64,000 nucleotides of DNA from positions 56,722 through 120,721 of the forward strand of contig CARNVA010000002.1 in assembly GCA_949031345.1 (NCBI GenBank), written 5' to 3'. The stretch comes from an uncultured Eubacteriales bacterium. Lineage in GTDB: Bacteria; Bacillota; Clostridia; Christensenellales; UBA1242. Under the pieces are notes generated by a model. It searched no databases. It was not told the DNA's origin and saw only the letters and a list, made by a program, of their open reading frames with translations. A program made the translations under genes and the position numbers. Numbering within the stretch: the stretch's first letter is position 1; each line of letters opens with the position of its first letter. Positions 8,329 to 18,488 of the stretch are shown here, in pieces.

Positions 8329-9711
8329 TCAAAACTCACAGTTGTTTGGCGTTCTTGGGAACAAGATTACATCACGAATATTTGAAACACCTGTAATATA
8401 CATAAGTATGCGTTCAAAACCAAGCCCAAAACCACTATGTTCAACAGAGCCAAACTTTCTCAAATTCAAATACCACCAATAATCATCTTCTTTTAAGTTG
8501 ATATTTTTCATGTGATTTACAAGTTTGTCATAATCAGTTTCTCTTTCGCTTCCACCCGTAACTTCTCCAATTCCTGGGAATAAAAGGTCACAAGCCCTGA
8601 CAGTCTTTCCATCGTCATTTTGTTTCATATAAAAGGCCTTGATTGCTTTTGGATAGTCAGTTACAAAGACAGGCTTTTTAAAAACAACCTCAGAAAGATA
8701 TCTTTCATGCTCAGTCTGAATATCAGCACCCCACTCAACAGGAAATTCAAACTTATCATTATTTTTCTTTAAAATTTCAATTGCTTCAGTGTAAGTCACT
8801 CGACCAAATTCATTATTAACCACATTGCTTAATCTGTCAAACAAGCCCTTATCCACAAAATCATTAAAAAATCTCATTTCATCTGGACATCTCTTTAAAA
8901 TATTTGAAATCAAATATTTCATCATTTCTTCTTCAAGATCCATAAGCCCTTCAAGGTCCATAAAACATACCTCAGGCTCTAAATGCCAAAATTCATTAAC
9001 ATGGCGAGTCGTATTGCTATTTTCAGCTCTAAAAGAAGGTCCAAAGGTATAGATTTTTCCAAAAGCAAAAGCGCATGTTTCACCTTCAAGTTGACCTGTA
9101 GGACTTAAGTATACCTTCTTACCAAAAAGCTCATCTTTTGGGTCAAATTGCTTATTCTCATCATAGATATTTTGAGTTGTAACTCTAAAAAGCTCACTTC
9201 CACCCTCACAATCGGATGAAGTTAGCAAAGGTGTATGAACATGAACAAAGCCTTTATTTTCAAAAAACTCATGCAAGATATAGGCAAGCTTGCTTCTTAC
9301 TCTAAATACCGCATTAAAAAGATTTGTTCTTGGCCTAAGATATGCTATTTCTCTTAAAAATTCCAATGAATGCTTCTTTTTTTGAAGCGGATATTCACTA
9401 TCAGTTGCACTTATCACTTCAATTTCTTCAGCTTGCATTTCAAATGGTTGTTTGTTTTCTGGAGTTAAAACAAGATTTCCCTTACACATAATTGCAGAGC
9501 CAGTATTAAGCTTTTCAACAATGTCAAAGTTTGCAAGTTTTTCTTCAGTGAAAACAATCTGAAGTCCTTTAAAGCAAGTGCCATCTGTCAAATCAATAAA
9601 GCCAAACTTTCCATTTCCACGGCAGCTTTTTACCCAACCTGCAACAACAAGTTGTCCTTTTGTATATTCTTCTTTATTATCATATATTGATTTTATGTCA
9701 GTTTTTATCAT
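8329..9711 (-). CDS. asnS: Asparaginyl-tRNA synthetase
   Basis: AsnS charges tRNA-Asn. At 460 residues it has the usual length: an N-terminal OB-fold anticodon-binding domain (about 1-105, VAGWVKSCRGNGKFGFIDL) and a class II catalytic core with RPRTNLFNAVFRVRSKL, motif 2 (GPSFRAENSNTTRH) and motif 3 (GFGLGFERILMYI). The loop following the FRAENSNTTRH segment is typical of AsnS rather than AspS. The ATG at 9711 has AGGAGA upstream. No T-box-like leader is visible in the short gap before it. A direct AsnS implies charging of tRNA-Asn does not depend on transamidation. Confidence 0.96.
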   Translation of the reverse strand: MIKTDIKSIYDNKEEYTKGQLVVAGWVKSCRGNGKFGFIDLTDGTCFKGLQIVFTEEKLANFDIVEKLNTGSAIMCKGNLVLTPENKQPFEMQAEEIEVISATDSEYPLQKKKHSLEFLREIAYLRPRTNLFNAVFRVRSKLAYILHEFFENKGFVHVHTPLLTSSDCEGGSELFRVTTQNIYDENKQFDPKDELFGKKVYLSPTGQLEGETCAFAFGKIYTFGPSFRAENSNTTRHVNEFWHLEPEVCFMDLEGLMDLEEEMMKYLISNILKRCPDEMRFFNDFVDKGLFDRLSNVVNNEFGRVTYTEAIEILKKNNDKFEFPVEWGADIQTEHERYLSEVVFKKPVFVTDYPKAIKAFYMKQNDDGKTVRACDLLFPGIGEVTGGSERETDYDKLVNHMKNINLKEDDYWWYLNLRKFGSVEHSGFGLGFERILMYITGVSNIRDVILFPRTPNNCEF

Positions 9712-9798
9712 ACATTCTCCTATAATATTTCATAATCAAGGTCTTTTAAAATACTTTTATATTATACCACAAGCATACACTCAAACAAAACATTTTAA

Positions 9799-9827
9799 TA
9801 AAAAATCTCTAAACAATTTAGAGATTT
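9799..9827 (-). terminator. Terminator after the lipoprotein gene
   Basis: AAATCTCTAAA / TTTAGAGATTT 11-base-pair stem with a CAA loop and a T run on the minus strand, 15 bases after the stop codon. It separates the lipoprotein gene from asnS. Confidence 0.8.
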
Positions 9828-9842
9828 TATTGATTTCTATTC

Positions 9843-10301
9843 TTATAACATAAAGAAACAGCCACTCAAAGACAATGTGGAATTTTCTGTAATTACAACA
9901 GTATATTCCAACACTTGATAATCATCATTTTCGATTACTTCATATTCAACACTTTGTCCATTAAACTGCATAGAAAAATCACTTGACAGAAATGATGAAT
10001 AAAATGTGAGTGTAACTTGCGTGTTTTCTTCAAGCTTATTCAAGATATTATTTGAATGTGAATCGATATATAAACAAACGCTTTCATCAATATTTACTTC
10101 ATAAAAGTTTTCTGAATTATTGATAAGGTTATCTGTCTCTTTTATCTTGATTACAGATTCAGCATTTTCTAAACTTACTATACCAATTGATAAATCAAAA
10201 TTCTTCTTTTCGCCTGATACATTGCCGCCTGTACAAGCTACTAAAATAGGCAAAGCTATAATTATAAAAGCCGCCAAAAATACTTTATAAAACTTATTCA
10301 T
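9843..10301 (-). CDS. Small lipoprotein of unknown function
   Basis: The 152-residue product is not recognised. It has a lipoprotein signal peptide: positive start MNKFYK, hydrophobic stretch, and lipobox LVAC with the cysteine at about residue 23. The mature part is small, acidic and predicted to be beta-rich (alternating hydrophobic residues, e.g. VTLTFYSS, LEYTVVI). It should be anchored to the outer face of the membrane after processing by Lgt, whose gene is also in this window. The ATG follows GAGGAGAAAG. It has its own terminator and no obvious partner genes. Confidence 0.7.
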   Translation of the reverse strand: MNKFYKVFLAAFIIIALPILVACTGGNVSGEKKNFDLSIGIVSLENAESVIKIKETDNLINNSENFYEVNIDESVCLYIDSHSNNILNKLEENTQVTLTFYSSFLSSDFSMQFNGQSVEYEVIENDDYQVLEYTVVITENSTLSLSGCFFML

Positions 10302-10539
10302 CTTTCTCCTCAGTTACTTTTATATTTTATCATTTTTGATTAAATTTTCCAAATGATTTCGACAAAATTTTCATAAATCGTCAATTTATTTTAACAATAT
10401 ACAGATTTCTCCATAAATCATTTGATATCTATAAAAACAACATTATACATAAAATCAAGAAAAAGAATACACTTTGCCAATTTCAAGAAAACTATAAAAC
10501 AAAAAACTTTGCTGAACAAACAACAAGGTTTTAATAGTT

Positions 10540-10621
10540 TGGTGCGGGCGGTGGGAGTCGAACCCACACCCTTTCGGACTTGCCCCTTAAACAAGCGCGT
10601 CTGCCATTCCGCCACGCCCGC
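10540..10621 (-). tRNA. tRNA-Leu(AAG)
   Basis: Minus-strand cloverleaf with acceptor GCGGGCG / CGCCCGC, discriminator A and encoded CCA. The D region GTGGCGGAATGGCAGACGC is nearly identical to that of the tRNA-Leu(TAA) in this window. Anticodon stem CTTGT / GCAAG encloses the loop TTAAGGG, giving anticodon AAG (codon CUU, and CUC/CUA if A34 becomes inosine). A short variable arm and a GTGGG TTCGACT CCCAC T arm complete it. An A34 leucine tRNA is unusual in bacteria. Confidence 0.94.
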
Positions 10622-10703
10622 AAACCAAATTAAAAACAAGCTTTTTTAAACTTGCTTTATTATTATATCTATTATTATAAATTTTGTCAACAATTTTTTA
10701 ATA

Positions 10704-10731
10704 AAAAAATAAAAAATCACTAAAAAGTGAC
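10704..10731 (-). terminator. Terminator after the EncFtn-like gene
   Basis: TCACT / AGTGA hairpin directly after the stop codon, followed on the minus strand by a long T-rich tract. Confidence 0.7.
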
Positions 10732-11019
10732 TTATTTATTTTCATCTTCAAATTCTTTCAACCCTTTTTCAAATTGAATTTTACTTTCAGGGTCAAGCAT
10801 AAACAAAAGTCCAAACAACTGTCCCACATGAAGTTTTTCTTCTTTTGCAATATCTTTAATAGTATTTTGCGCCGATGTAAGAGTTGCTTGCATTAAGTGA
10901 GTCTCATAACCAATAATAGCCTCCAACTCACCCATTATATCAAGCCTTGCATTCTGCGTCATTGTATATTTTGCAGACGCATTTGGCGTAGTATCTAAAA
11001 TATTAAAAAATCCTTTCAT
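10732..11019 (-). CDS. EncFtn-like ferritin-family protein (no encapsulin nearby)
   Basis: A 95-residue, mainly helical protein of the ferritin-like superfamily. Glu31, Tyr38, Glu61 and His64 (in GELEAIIGYETH and KEEKLHVGQL) fall, one residue shifted, where I recall the ferroxidase ligands and nearby tyrosine of encapsulated ferritin (EncFtn). EncFtn proteins are half-ferritins of two helices that dimerise to make a di-iron site and oxidise Fe(II). The acidic end (KGLKEFEDENK) shows no obvious encapsulation peptide and no shell gene is in the window. The ATG at 11019 is chosen because GGAGGT stands four bases before it; longer in-frame reading lacks a ribosome site. It follows clpX but is separated by a terminator hairpin. 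Confidence 0.72.
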   Translation of the reverse strand: MKGFFNILDTTPNASAKYTMTQNARLDIMGELEAIIGYETHLMQATLTSAQNTIKDIAKEEKLHVGQLFGLLFMLDPESKIQFEKGLKEFEDENK

Positions 11020-11073
11020 GCAACCTCCAAATTTATATATGAAAAATTTTCTAGATTTGCCATTAAAACAAAT

Positions 11074-11103
11074 AAAAAAGAAGCATATCAACATACTTCT
11101 TTT
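11074..11103 (-). terminator. Terminator overlapping the end of clpX
   Basis: Minus strand GAAGTAT / ATGCTTC hairpin followed by TTTTTT. The clpX stop codon (11090-11088) lies in the hairpin loop, so terminating ribosomes could affect read-through into the EncFtn-like gene. Confidence 0.72.
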
Positions 11104-12353
11104 TTGTCATCAACTTTTTTAATTATTTCAGGTTGAGCATCATCAATTTCAATAAACTTTGATGTAACAATAATTTTATCAACATTGCTGTAACTTGGAG
11201 CCTCATACATAAGCTTTGTCATTCGCGATTCAATTATCGTCCTAAGCCCTCTGGCACCTGTCTTTAATTCAATAGCTTTTTTAGCAATTGCTGAGATTGC
11301 ATCTTCAGTAAACTCAATATTCATATCATCCATCTTAAACATTAAAGTATATTGTTTTATCAATGAATTTTTCGGCTCTTTTAAAATTCTGACAAGCGCT
11401 TTTTCATCAAGCTCATTCAGACCAACAGTAATCGGTAATCTGCCAATAAATTCTGGAATTAAACCAAATTTGATTAAATCATTTGGTTGCACCTCTTTTG
11501 CGTAGTTTGCCCCCACACCTTCTTCAATATTCTTTATTTGGGCATTAAATCCAAGCGAGGTGTCATTTTTGCGACTTTCAATAATCTTATCAAGTCCTAC
11601 AAAGGCACCACCACAAATAAACAATATATTGGTTGTATCTATCTGTATCATTTCTTGATGAGGATGTTTTCTACCACCTTGAGGAGGAACAGAAGCTACT
11701 GTGCTTTCCAAAATCTTAAGCAGCGCCTGTTGAACACCTTCGCCCGCAACATCTCTCGTAATTGAAACATTTTGTGTTTTACGGGCAATCTTATCAATTT
11801 CATCAATATAAATTATTCCGCGTTGAGCTTTTTCAATGTCATAATCGGCATTTTGAATAAGTTTTAATAATATATTTTCAACATCATCGCCTACATATCC
11901 TGCCTCAGTCAATGTAGTTGCATCGGCAGTAGCAAAAGGCACTTTCAAGATCTTCGCTAAAGTCTTTGCAAGAAGCGTTTTACCAGAGCCTGTTGCGCCA
12001 AGCATTAAAATATTGCTCTTTTCAAGCTCTACATCTTCAGCCTCTTTTTCTTTGCGCAAATCTCTATCAAAATTGTAATTAAGTCTCTTATAATGGTTGT
12101 AAACCGCCACAGCAAGCACTTTCTTAGCTTCATCTTGACCTATGATATATTCATCAAGTTTTGACTTTATTTCGCTTGGTGAAGGCAATTCCAACTTTTC
12201 AAATTTTGAAGTTTTTGCCACATCCACAATAATATCTTTACAGATTTCAATGCATTCATCACAAATATAAGCTTCACCATTTGGGCTTGCGATAAGCTTC
12301 TTAGCATCTCGTTGACTTTTTCCACAAAAACTACATTTACATTCTTCGCTCAT
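11088..12353 (-). CDS. clpX: ATP-dependent Clp protease ATP-binding subunit ClpX
   Basis: ClpX is the hexameric AAA+ unfoldase that feeds proteins to ClpP. The 421-residue protein has the N-terminal C4 zinc domain ([13 protein letters not shown] ... CDECIEIC, residues 6-41), Walker A GATGSGKT at about 118-125, Walker B IIYIDEID at about 180-187, the pore and sensor regions and the C-terminal D2 domain with the family sequence [11 protein letters not shown]. The ATG follows AGGAGGAG. It lies 13 bases after clpP on the same strand, in the usual tig-clpP-clpX order. Confidence 0.97.
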   Translation of the reverse strand: MSEECKCSFCGKSQRDAKKLIASPNGEAYICDECIEICKDIIVDVAKTSKFEKLELPSPSEIKSKLDEYIIGQDEAKKVLAVAVYNHYKRLNYNFDRDLRKEKEAEDVELEKSNILMLGATGSGKTLLAKTLAKILKVPFATADATTLTEAGYVGDDVENILLKLIQNADYDIEKAQRGIIYIDEIDKIARKTQNVSITRDVAGEGVQQALLKILESTVASVPPQGGRKHPHQEMIQIDTTNILFICGGAFVGLDKIIESRKNDTSLGFNAQIKNIEEGVGANYAKEVQPNDLIKFGLIPEFIGRLPITVGLNELDEKALVRILKEPKNSLIKQYTLMFKMDDMNIEFTEDAISAIAKKAIELKTGARGLRTIIESRMTKLMYEAPSYSNVDKIIVTSKFIEIDDAQPEIIKKVDDKKEVC

Positions 12354-12366
12354 AAACTCCTCCTAA

Positions 12367-12957
12367 CTAAGCTTTTTTGTCTCGAGAAACGAAAATTTCA
12401 TCTATTATTCCGTATTCTTTTGCCTCCTGTGCAGTCATATAATTATCTCTATCAGTATCTTTCTCCACTATTTCGAGAGGTTTTCCTGTATTCTGGCTTA
12501 ACATTTGATTCATTCTGTCTTTTATATATTGAATATGATTTGCTTGAATTTGAATATCGCTCACCTGACCTTGAGCTCCGCCAAGAGGCTGATGTATCAT
12601 TATTTCACTGTTTGGAAGAGCAAATCTCTTTCCTTTTGTTCCACCAGCAAGCAAGAACGCACCCATTGAAGCCGCTCTGCCAACACAGATAGTTGAAACA
12701 TCACATTTAATATATTTCATTGTATCATAGATTGCAAGACCAGCACTAACGCTTCCGCCAGGACTATTGATATAAATGGAAATATCTTTGTTTGGATTTT
12801 TACCTTCCAAATAAATCAATTGTGCAACAATAATATTTGCAATATTATCATCAATTTCACCATTTAAAAATATTATTCTGTCTTCAAGCAATCTTGAATA
12901 GATATCATAAGACCTCTCACTGTTGCCAGTCTGGTCAACCACCATAGGTATCAACAT
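12367..12957 (-). CDS. clpP: ATP-dependent Clp protease proteolytic subunit ClpP
   Basis: ClpP forms the tetradecameric serine protease chamber. The 196 residues are of usual length, with catalytic Ser in [14 protein letters not shown] (about 98), His in [15 protein letters not shown] (about 123) and Asp further on near residue 172. The short N-terminus [24 protein letters not shown] is typical. The ATG has AGGAGGG upstream. It precedes clpX by 13 bases and is preceded by the tig terminator, so clpPX probably has its own promoter in 12958-13024. Confidence 0.97.
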   Translation of the reverse strand: MLIPMVVDQTGNSERSYDIYSRLLEDRIIFLNGEIDDNIANIIVAQLIYLEGKNPNKDISIYINSPGGSVSAGLAIYDTMKYIKCDVSTICVGRAASMGAFLLAGGTKGKRFALPNSEIMIHQPLGGAQGQVSDIQIQANHIQYIKDRMNQMLSQNTGKPLEIVEKDTDRDNYMTAQEAKEYGIIDEIFVSRDKKA

Positions 12958-13024
12958 AAACCCTCCTATTTTATCAGACCAATAGTCTAATATATTAAAA
13001 AATTAAAGCATTTGGCACTAAATT

Positions 13025-13066
13025 GCAAAAAGGCCTTTCTTGTTTTAAAATCAAAACAAGAAGGCT
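13025..13066 (-). terminator. Terminator of tig
   Basis: Long minus-strand stem with core TTCTTGTTTT / AAAACAAGAA and outer GCC/GGC pairs, followed by TTTTT. It separates tig from clpP. Confidence 0.82.
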
Positions 13067-13101
13067 CTTAAAGTTGCCAAAGATATTATACGCCAATTTT
13101 A

Positions 13102-14382
13102 TTATTTATTTTCATTTTTTGACTTAATAAAATCTAAGACTTTTGTCATAATTGCGTTGTTTTGGAAGAATGCATAGTCTTGCTCAGACATTGCCTTCTT
13201 AAAATCTTCAACATTCATCTGATATTTTCCTGCATAATCAGCAATGGTCTTATCCAAATCTGCAGCAGTAACAGTAATTTTATATTGAGAAATCAACCTT
13301 TGCAATACAAGTCTAGTTTTTATATTCTTTTCTGCATCAGCTCTTCTTTCAGCCTTAAACTCGTCGATTGATTTACCAAGATAGCTAAGATATCCTTCCA
13401 AATTCATTCCTTGGTGAGAAAGTCTGTGCTCAAAGTCTTCAACCATATGATAAACTTCATGCTCAATCATAGAATCAGTAAGATCAATGCCACTCTTTTC
13501 AGCAACAGCATCTAAAAGAGCAACTTCATAATCTCTTTCAGCCCTTTCTTCTGCAGCTTTCATAAGATTTTCTTTAATTGACTTTTTATACTCAGCAAGA
13601 GTCTCATATTCTGTTGTATCAGCAACAAACTTATCATCAACTTCTGGCAAAACTTTCTTTTCAATCTTTTTCAAAGTCACTTTAAATACAGCTGGTTGAC
13701 CTTTCAAATTTTCAGCACCATAATTTTCTGGGAATTTTACATCAATGTCTTTGACTTCATCTTTTTTCATTCCCACAACGCCTTCTTCAAAGCCTTCAAT
13801 AAAAGTATGAGAGCCAAGCTCAAGTCTATAATCTTCAGCTTCGCCGCCTTCAAATTTTTCACCGTTTAAATAACCAACAAAGTCAATGGTTGCAAAATCT
13901 CCCATTTCAGCAACTTTATCCTCTTCAACATAACGAGCATGAGACTCTTTTGCTGATTGAAGCTGTCTTTCAATTTCACTTTCTTCAACTTTAGCTTTTG
14001 GCTTTTTAACATTCAATTTATCAAGCTCTGGCAGCACAAATTCAGGCATTAAATCAAATTTTAAAGAAACTTCAAGTCCACCTTCAACAGTAAATGTATT
14101 CTTATCTACATGTGGATGATCTGCAGGAACAATGCTTGGATTTTCTTCCAAGAATTTTGAATAGTTGGTTGAAACAACTTCATCAAAAGCCTCATCAAAA
14201 AATACTGTATCGCCATAATTTTGTTCAATTACCTTTCTTGGAGCCTTTCCCTTTCTAAATCCTTGAATATTAAATCTTCCTTTATTTTGCTCGTAAGCAC
14301 GCTCCATTGCTTGTTCCCATTCTTCCTTAGAAACTTTAATATTCAAAACGCCTTTTTTATCAATTTTTTCAAATGTAAACAT
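13102..14382 (-). CDS. tig: Trigger factor (ribosome-associated chaperone, prolyl isomerase)
   Basis: Trigger factor binds ribosomal protein L23 at the exit tunnel and shields nascent chains. The 426-residue sequence has the ribosome-binding signature GFRKGKAPRKVIE (about 42-54; family GFRxGKxP), a central FKBP-type domain beginning GDFATIDFVGYLNGEKF (about 161-177), and a long helical C-terminal substrate-binding domain. The ATG has AAGGAG upstream. It is first in the tig-clpP-clpX series but has its own terminator. Confidence 0.96.
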   Translation of the reverse strand: MFTFEKIDKKGVLNIKVSKEEWEQAMERAYEQNKGRFNIQGFRKGKAPRKVIEQNYGDTVFFDEAFDEVVSTNYSKFLEENPSIVPADHPHVDKNTFTVEGGLEVSLKFDLMPEFVLPELDKLNVKKPKAKVEESEIERQLQSAKESHARYVEEDKVAEMGDFATIDFVGYLNGEKFEGGEAEDYRLELGSHTFIEGFEEGVVGMKKDEVKDIDVKFPENYGAENLKGQPAVFKVTLKKIEKKVLPEVDDKFVADTTEYETLAEYKKSIKENLMKAAEERAERDYEVALLDAVAEKSGIDLTDSMIEHEVYHMVEDFEHRLSHQGMNLEGYLSYLGKSIDEFKAERRADAEKNIKTRLVLQRLISQYKITVTAADLDKTIADYAGKYQMNVEDFKKAMSEQDYAFFQNNAIMTKVLDFIKSKNENK

Positions 14383-14473
14383 AATATCTCCTTTTCCTCT
14401 TTCTAAATTTACTATTAAATAATAGCATAATTCTTAATTTTAAGCAAGTAAATTTCAATGCAAATTCAATCGA

Positions 14474-14863
14474 TTAAAATTTTATAAAAGCAACAATAGA
14501 AATTGCAAGCAAACTTATCATAAACAAAATTTTGAATATATCCAAAGCTTTATCAAGTCTCAAACTTTTTTTATACTTCTTTATGTAAAGCTCTATATTC
14601 GCATCAAATTCATCTTTAGTAATGTTGTATAAATTTATCATTTCCGCACGATAACCTCTGAAATCATCATCAAAATAAGTGTAATATTCTTCTATAAAAT
14701 CCAATATCAGCATAACCACCCAATATATACAAAAAAGCACCAAAAAAGGCAGTGCGACAAAAACAAAGTCAGCCCATACTGCCTTTAATGCCAAAAATAA
14801 AACCATAAGTCCCAGCAAAATTGCTGAAATAAGCCATCTTTTTTTAATGAATTTTTTAAACAT
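14474..14863 (-). CDS. Small membrane protein of unknown function
   Basis: The 129-residue product is not recognised. It has two close transmembrane helices (about 11-55), a charged cytosolic stretch rich in D, E, Y and K (DFIEEYYTYFDDDFRGYRAEM, about 57-77), and a third membrane helix at the C-terminus (LFMISLLAISIVAFIKF). Its ATG overlaps the stop of the preceding small membrane protein gene (AATGTTTAA), so the two are translationally coupled and may form a complex. Both follow gap. Confidence 0.62.
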   Translation of the reverse strand: MFKKFIKKRWLISAILLGLMVLFLALKAVWADFVFVALPFLVLFCIYWVVMLILDFIEEYYTYFDDDFRGYRAEMINLYNITKDEFDANIELYIKKYKKSLRLDKALDIFKILFMISLLAISIVAFIKF

Positions 14864-15215
14864 TTAATATAAACAATACTACAATAGTTACAACAAAAAT
14901 AACATAACATACTATCCATGCAATAGAACGGTGTCTTCTCACCCATGTAAATGCAAGGCAAATGCAAATAACATAGGCGATAACCTCTCCAACCGAATTA
15001 AAAGCATCAGAAAGCTTTGTGTTGCCCTTTAATATCAAGGTCAATAATAAAGCAACAGCAATACAGCCTATTCCAATATAGGCAACAAAGGCAAGCACTG
15101 AATTAAAACCTTCAAACTTTTTGACAGACTTCACCTTCTCTTTTTTCTTCTTTTTTTTGCCGTTTGACTCTTCTACTGCTTGAGAATCAACTTCATACTC
15201 GTTTTGATTTTCCAC
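14856..15215 (-). CDS. Small membrane protein of unknown function, downstream of gap
   Basis: A 119-residue protein with a charged lysine-rich N-terminus (SNGKKKKKKEKVKSVKKF) followed by three predicted membrane helices. It is not recognised. The start is set at the GTG at 15215 because GAGG stands five bases before it; an in-frame TTG at 15245 would overlap gap and has no ribosome site. With the GTG start the gene begins 11 bases after gap ends, so it is probably co-transcribed with gap, and it is translationally coupled to the next membrane protein. Confidence 0.6.
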   Translation of the reverse strand: MENQNEYEVDSQAVEESNGKKKKKKEKVKSVKKFEGFNSVLAFVAYIGIGCIAVALLLTLILKGNTKLSDAFNSVGEVIAYVICICLAFTWVRRHRSIAWIVCYVIFVVTIVVLFILNV

Positions 15216-15226
15216 TCTCACCTCAT

Positions 15227-17184
<1,958 letters not shown>

Positions 17185-17192
17185 AAGTTACC

Positions 17193-17615
17193 TCAATATT
17201 TTTTTATTCTTCTTGAATGCCTGCCACCCTCAAAATCAGTTGTTAAAAACACTTTGATTATTTTAATTGCCTTTCTAGCTGAAATAAATCTTCCTGGCAA
17301 ACATAACACATTTGCGTCATTGTGCCTTCTGGAAAGCTCTGCAAATTTTTCGCTTTGACAAAGCGCCGCTCTGATTTTTGGATGCCTATTTGCAACTATA
17401 CTCATTCCAATTCCACTTCCACAAATATAAATACCAACATTTCTTGGGTCTTCTGTCACCTTAACATTTGCAGCCTTTGCAAAATCTGGATAATCATCAA
17501 GTTGTTCTTTTGAATAACACCCCACATCAATTGCAATTATATTTTCACGATTAAAAAACTTTTTTATCTCCTCTTTTAAAGGATAACCCGCATGGTCACT
17601 TGCCAAAATTATCAT
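17193..17615 (-). CDS. rpiB: Ribose-5-phosphate isomerase B (RpiB/LacAB family)
   Basis: RpiB interconverts ribose-5-phosphate and ribulose-5-phosphate. The 140-residue protein starts MIILASDHAGYPLKEEI and contains the conserved DHAG, the active-site cysteine region in IYICGSGIGMSIVANRH (about 62-78) and the RRHNDANVLCLPGR signature. The ATG at 17615 is preferred over the GTG four codons earlier: it is preceded by GGAGAG and overlaps the phosphatase stop as ATGA. In Firmicutes a low-molecular-weight phosphatase gene next to rpiB is common. Confidence 0.93.
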   Translation of the reverse strand: MIILASDHAGYPLKEEIKKFFNRENIIAIDVGCYSKEQLDDYPDFAKAANVKVTEDPRNVGIYICGSGIGMSIVANRHPKIRAALCQSEKFAELSRRHNDANVLCLPGRFISARKAIKIIKVFLTTDFEGGRHSRRIKKY

Positions 17616-18040
17616 AACTCTCTCCACATATTGATTTTTATCATCAAGCTTTCAACGGCTTGCTTTATCATTTTTGCTGTAGCATAGTAAACTTCTTCAT
17701 CTTGACCATAAGGGTCAACTATGTCTTCACCTATAAGGCTTTTCATCGTGATTATTTTAGATGAATTTATCTGATTTTTCATATTTTCATTCATAACAAT
17801 ATAAAGCGTATCTTTATCAATTTTTCCAAGTTTAACTGATTTTCTGTTTGCAGCTGAAGCTCTTAGCCTCTTCAAAACTCTTTTTGCATTTTCCGCAATA
17901 TTTTCACCATTTGCCCTAAAACCTCTAGATGAAACCTTAACATCTTGAATTTTATTGTCTTTAAGATGTTTTTTCATCAGCCTTTCAGCCATTATCGAAC
18001 GGCAAGTATTTCCAGTGCAGACAAAACAAATTTTTATCAT
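17612..18040 (-). CDS. Low-molecular-weight protein-tyrosine phosphatase family protein
   Basis: The 142-residue product begins MIKICFVCTGNTCRSIMAE, with the phosphatase P-loop C(X)5R as CTGNTCR, and has the conserved DP (DPYGQDEEVY) near residue 115 that supplies the general acid. Related proteins act on phosphotyrosine or phosphoarginine (YwlE type); the threonine after the first cysteine (VCTGNT) resembles the YwlE arginine-phosphatase group, so phosphoarginine is possible. The ATG at 18040 has GGGAG upstream; an in-frame start further out lacks one. It is coupled to rpiB by overlap. Confidence 0.88.
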   Translation of the reverse strand: MIKICFVCTGNTCRSIMAERLMKKHLKDNKIQDVKVSSRGFRANGENIAENAKRVLKRLRASAANRKSVKLGKIDKDTLYIVMNENMKNQINSSKIITMKSLIGEDIVDPYGQDEEVYYATAKMIKQAVESLMIKINMWREL

Positions 18041-18082
18041 AATGACTCCCTTCTTCCAAAAAAAAGAAACCAAAAATAATGA

Positions 18083-18400
18083 TTAAAAAATCATCTTTTT
18101 TGATTGCCATAATTTATCTAAATTATACTTTTCTCTTGCTTGTGGAATAAATGAATGTATTACGATTTTATCAAAATCGAAGACAATCCATTCACCCTTA
18201 TTGAAGCCTTCTGGATACTTTTCCATGCCGAAATCTTCCATTAAAGCACATGCAAGTCTTTTATTGTATGCCACTGATGGTGTCGAAAGAATTATGCCAT
18301 AATCAAAAGTTTGTTCCTCTTTTGACAGGTCAAAGATGGCTATATCTTTATATTTTTTTTCTTTAAGATATTCATATAAATCATTTAAACGCTCTTTCAC
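18083..18400 (-). CDS. rsfS: Ribosomal silencing factor RsfS (Iojap family)
   Basis: RsfS binds ribosomal protein L14 on the large subunit and blocks subunit joining when nutrients are scarce. The 105-residue protein has the family core: KDIAIFDLS near the start and GEWIVFDFDKIVIHSFIPQAREKYNLDKLW at the end (family pattern W-DFDDIVVH-F-P--RE-Y-LE-LW). The start is a GTG preceded by GAGGGG. In most Firmicutes rsfS follows nadD and yqeK downstream of obg-yhbY; here a convergent membrane protein gene sits where they would be expected. Confidence 0.92.
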   Translation of the reverse strand: MKERLNDLYEYLKEKKYKDIAIFDLSKEEQTFDYGIILSTPSVAYNKRLACALMEDFGMEKYPEGFNKGEWIVFDFDKIVIHSFIPQAREKYNLDKLWQSKKMIF

Positions 18401-18488
18401 AGCCCCTCACTTTTTATTAAGTATAATATTTATTTATTTTCTTGTCAAATAAATGTCTAAATATTTTTAAAATGATAATAATTTAAAC

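Noticed and set aside
9712..9798. T-box leader for asnS
   Set aside because: The gap is short and lacks the GGTGG T-box sequence; the same holds for valS and lysS.
10418..10649. Short ORFs on both strands across 10418-10649
   Set aside because: They run through tRNA-Leu(AAG) and have no ribosome site; the reading frame is a by-product of the tRNA sequence.
10732..11094. Longer N-terminus for the EncFtn-like protein starting at 11094
   Set aside because: The extra 25 residues are hydrophobic, overlap clpX and have no ribosome site, while GGAGGT precedes the ATG at 11019.
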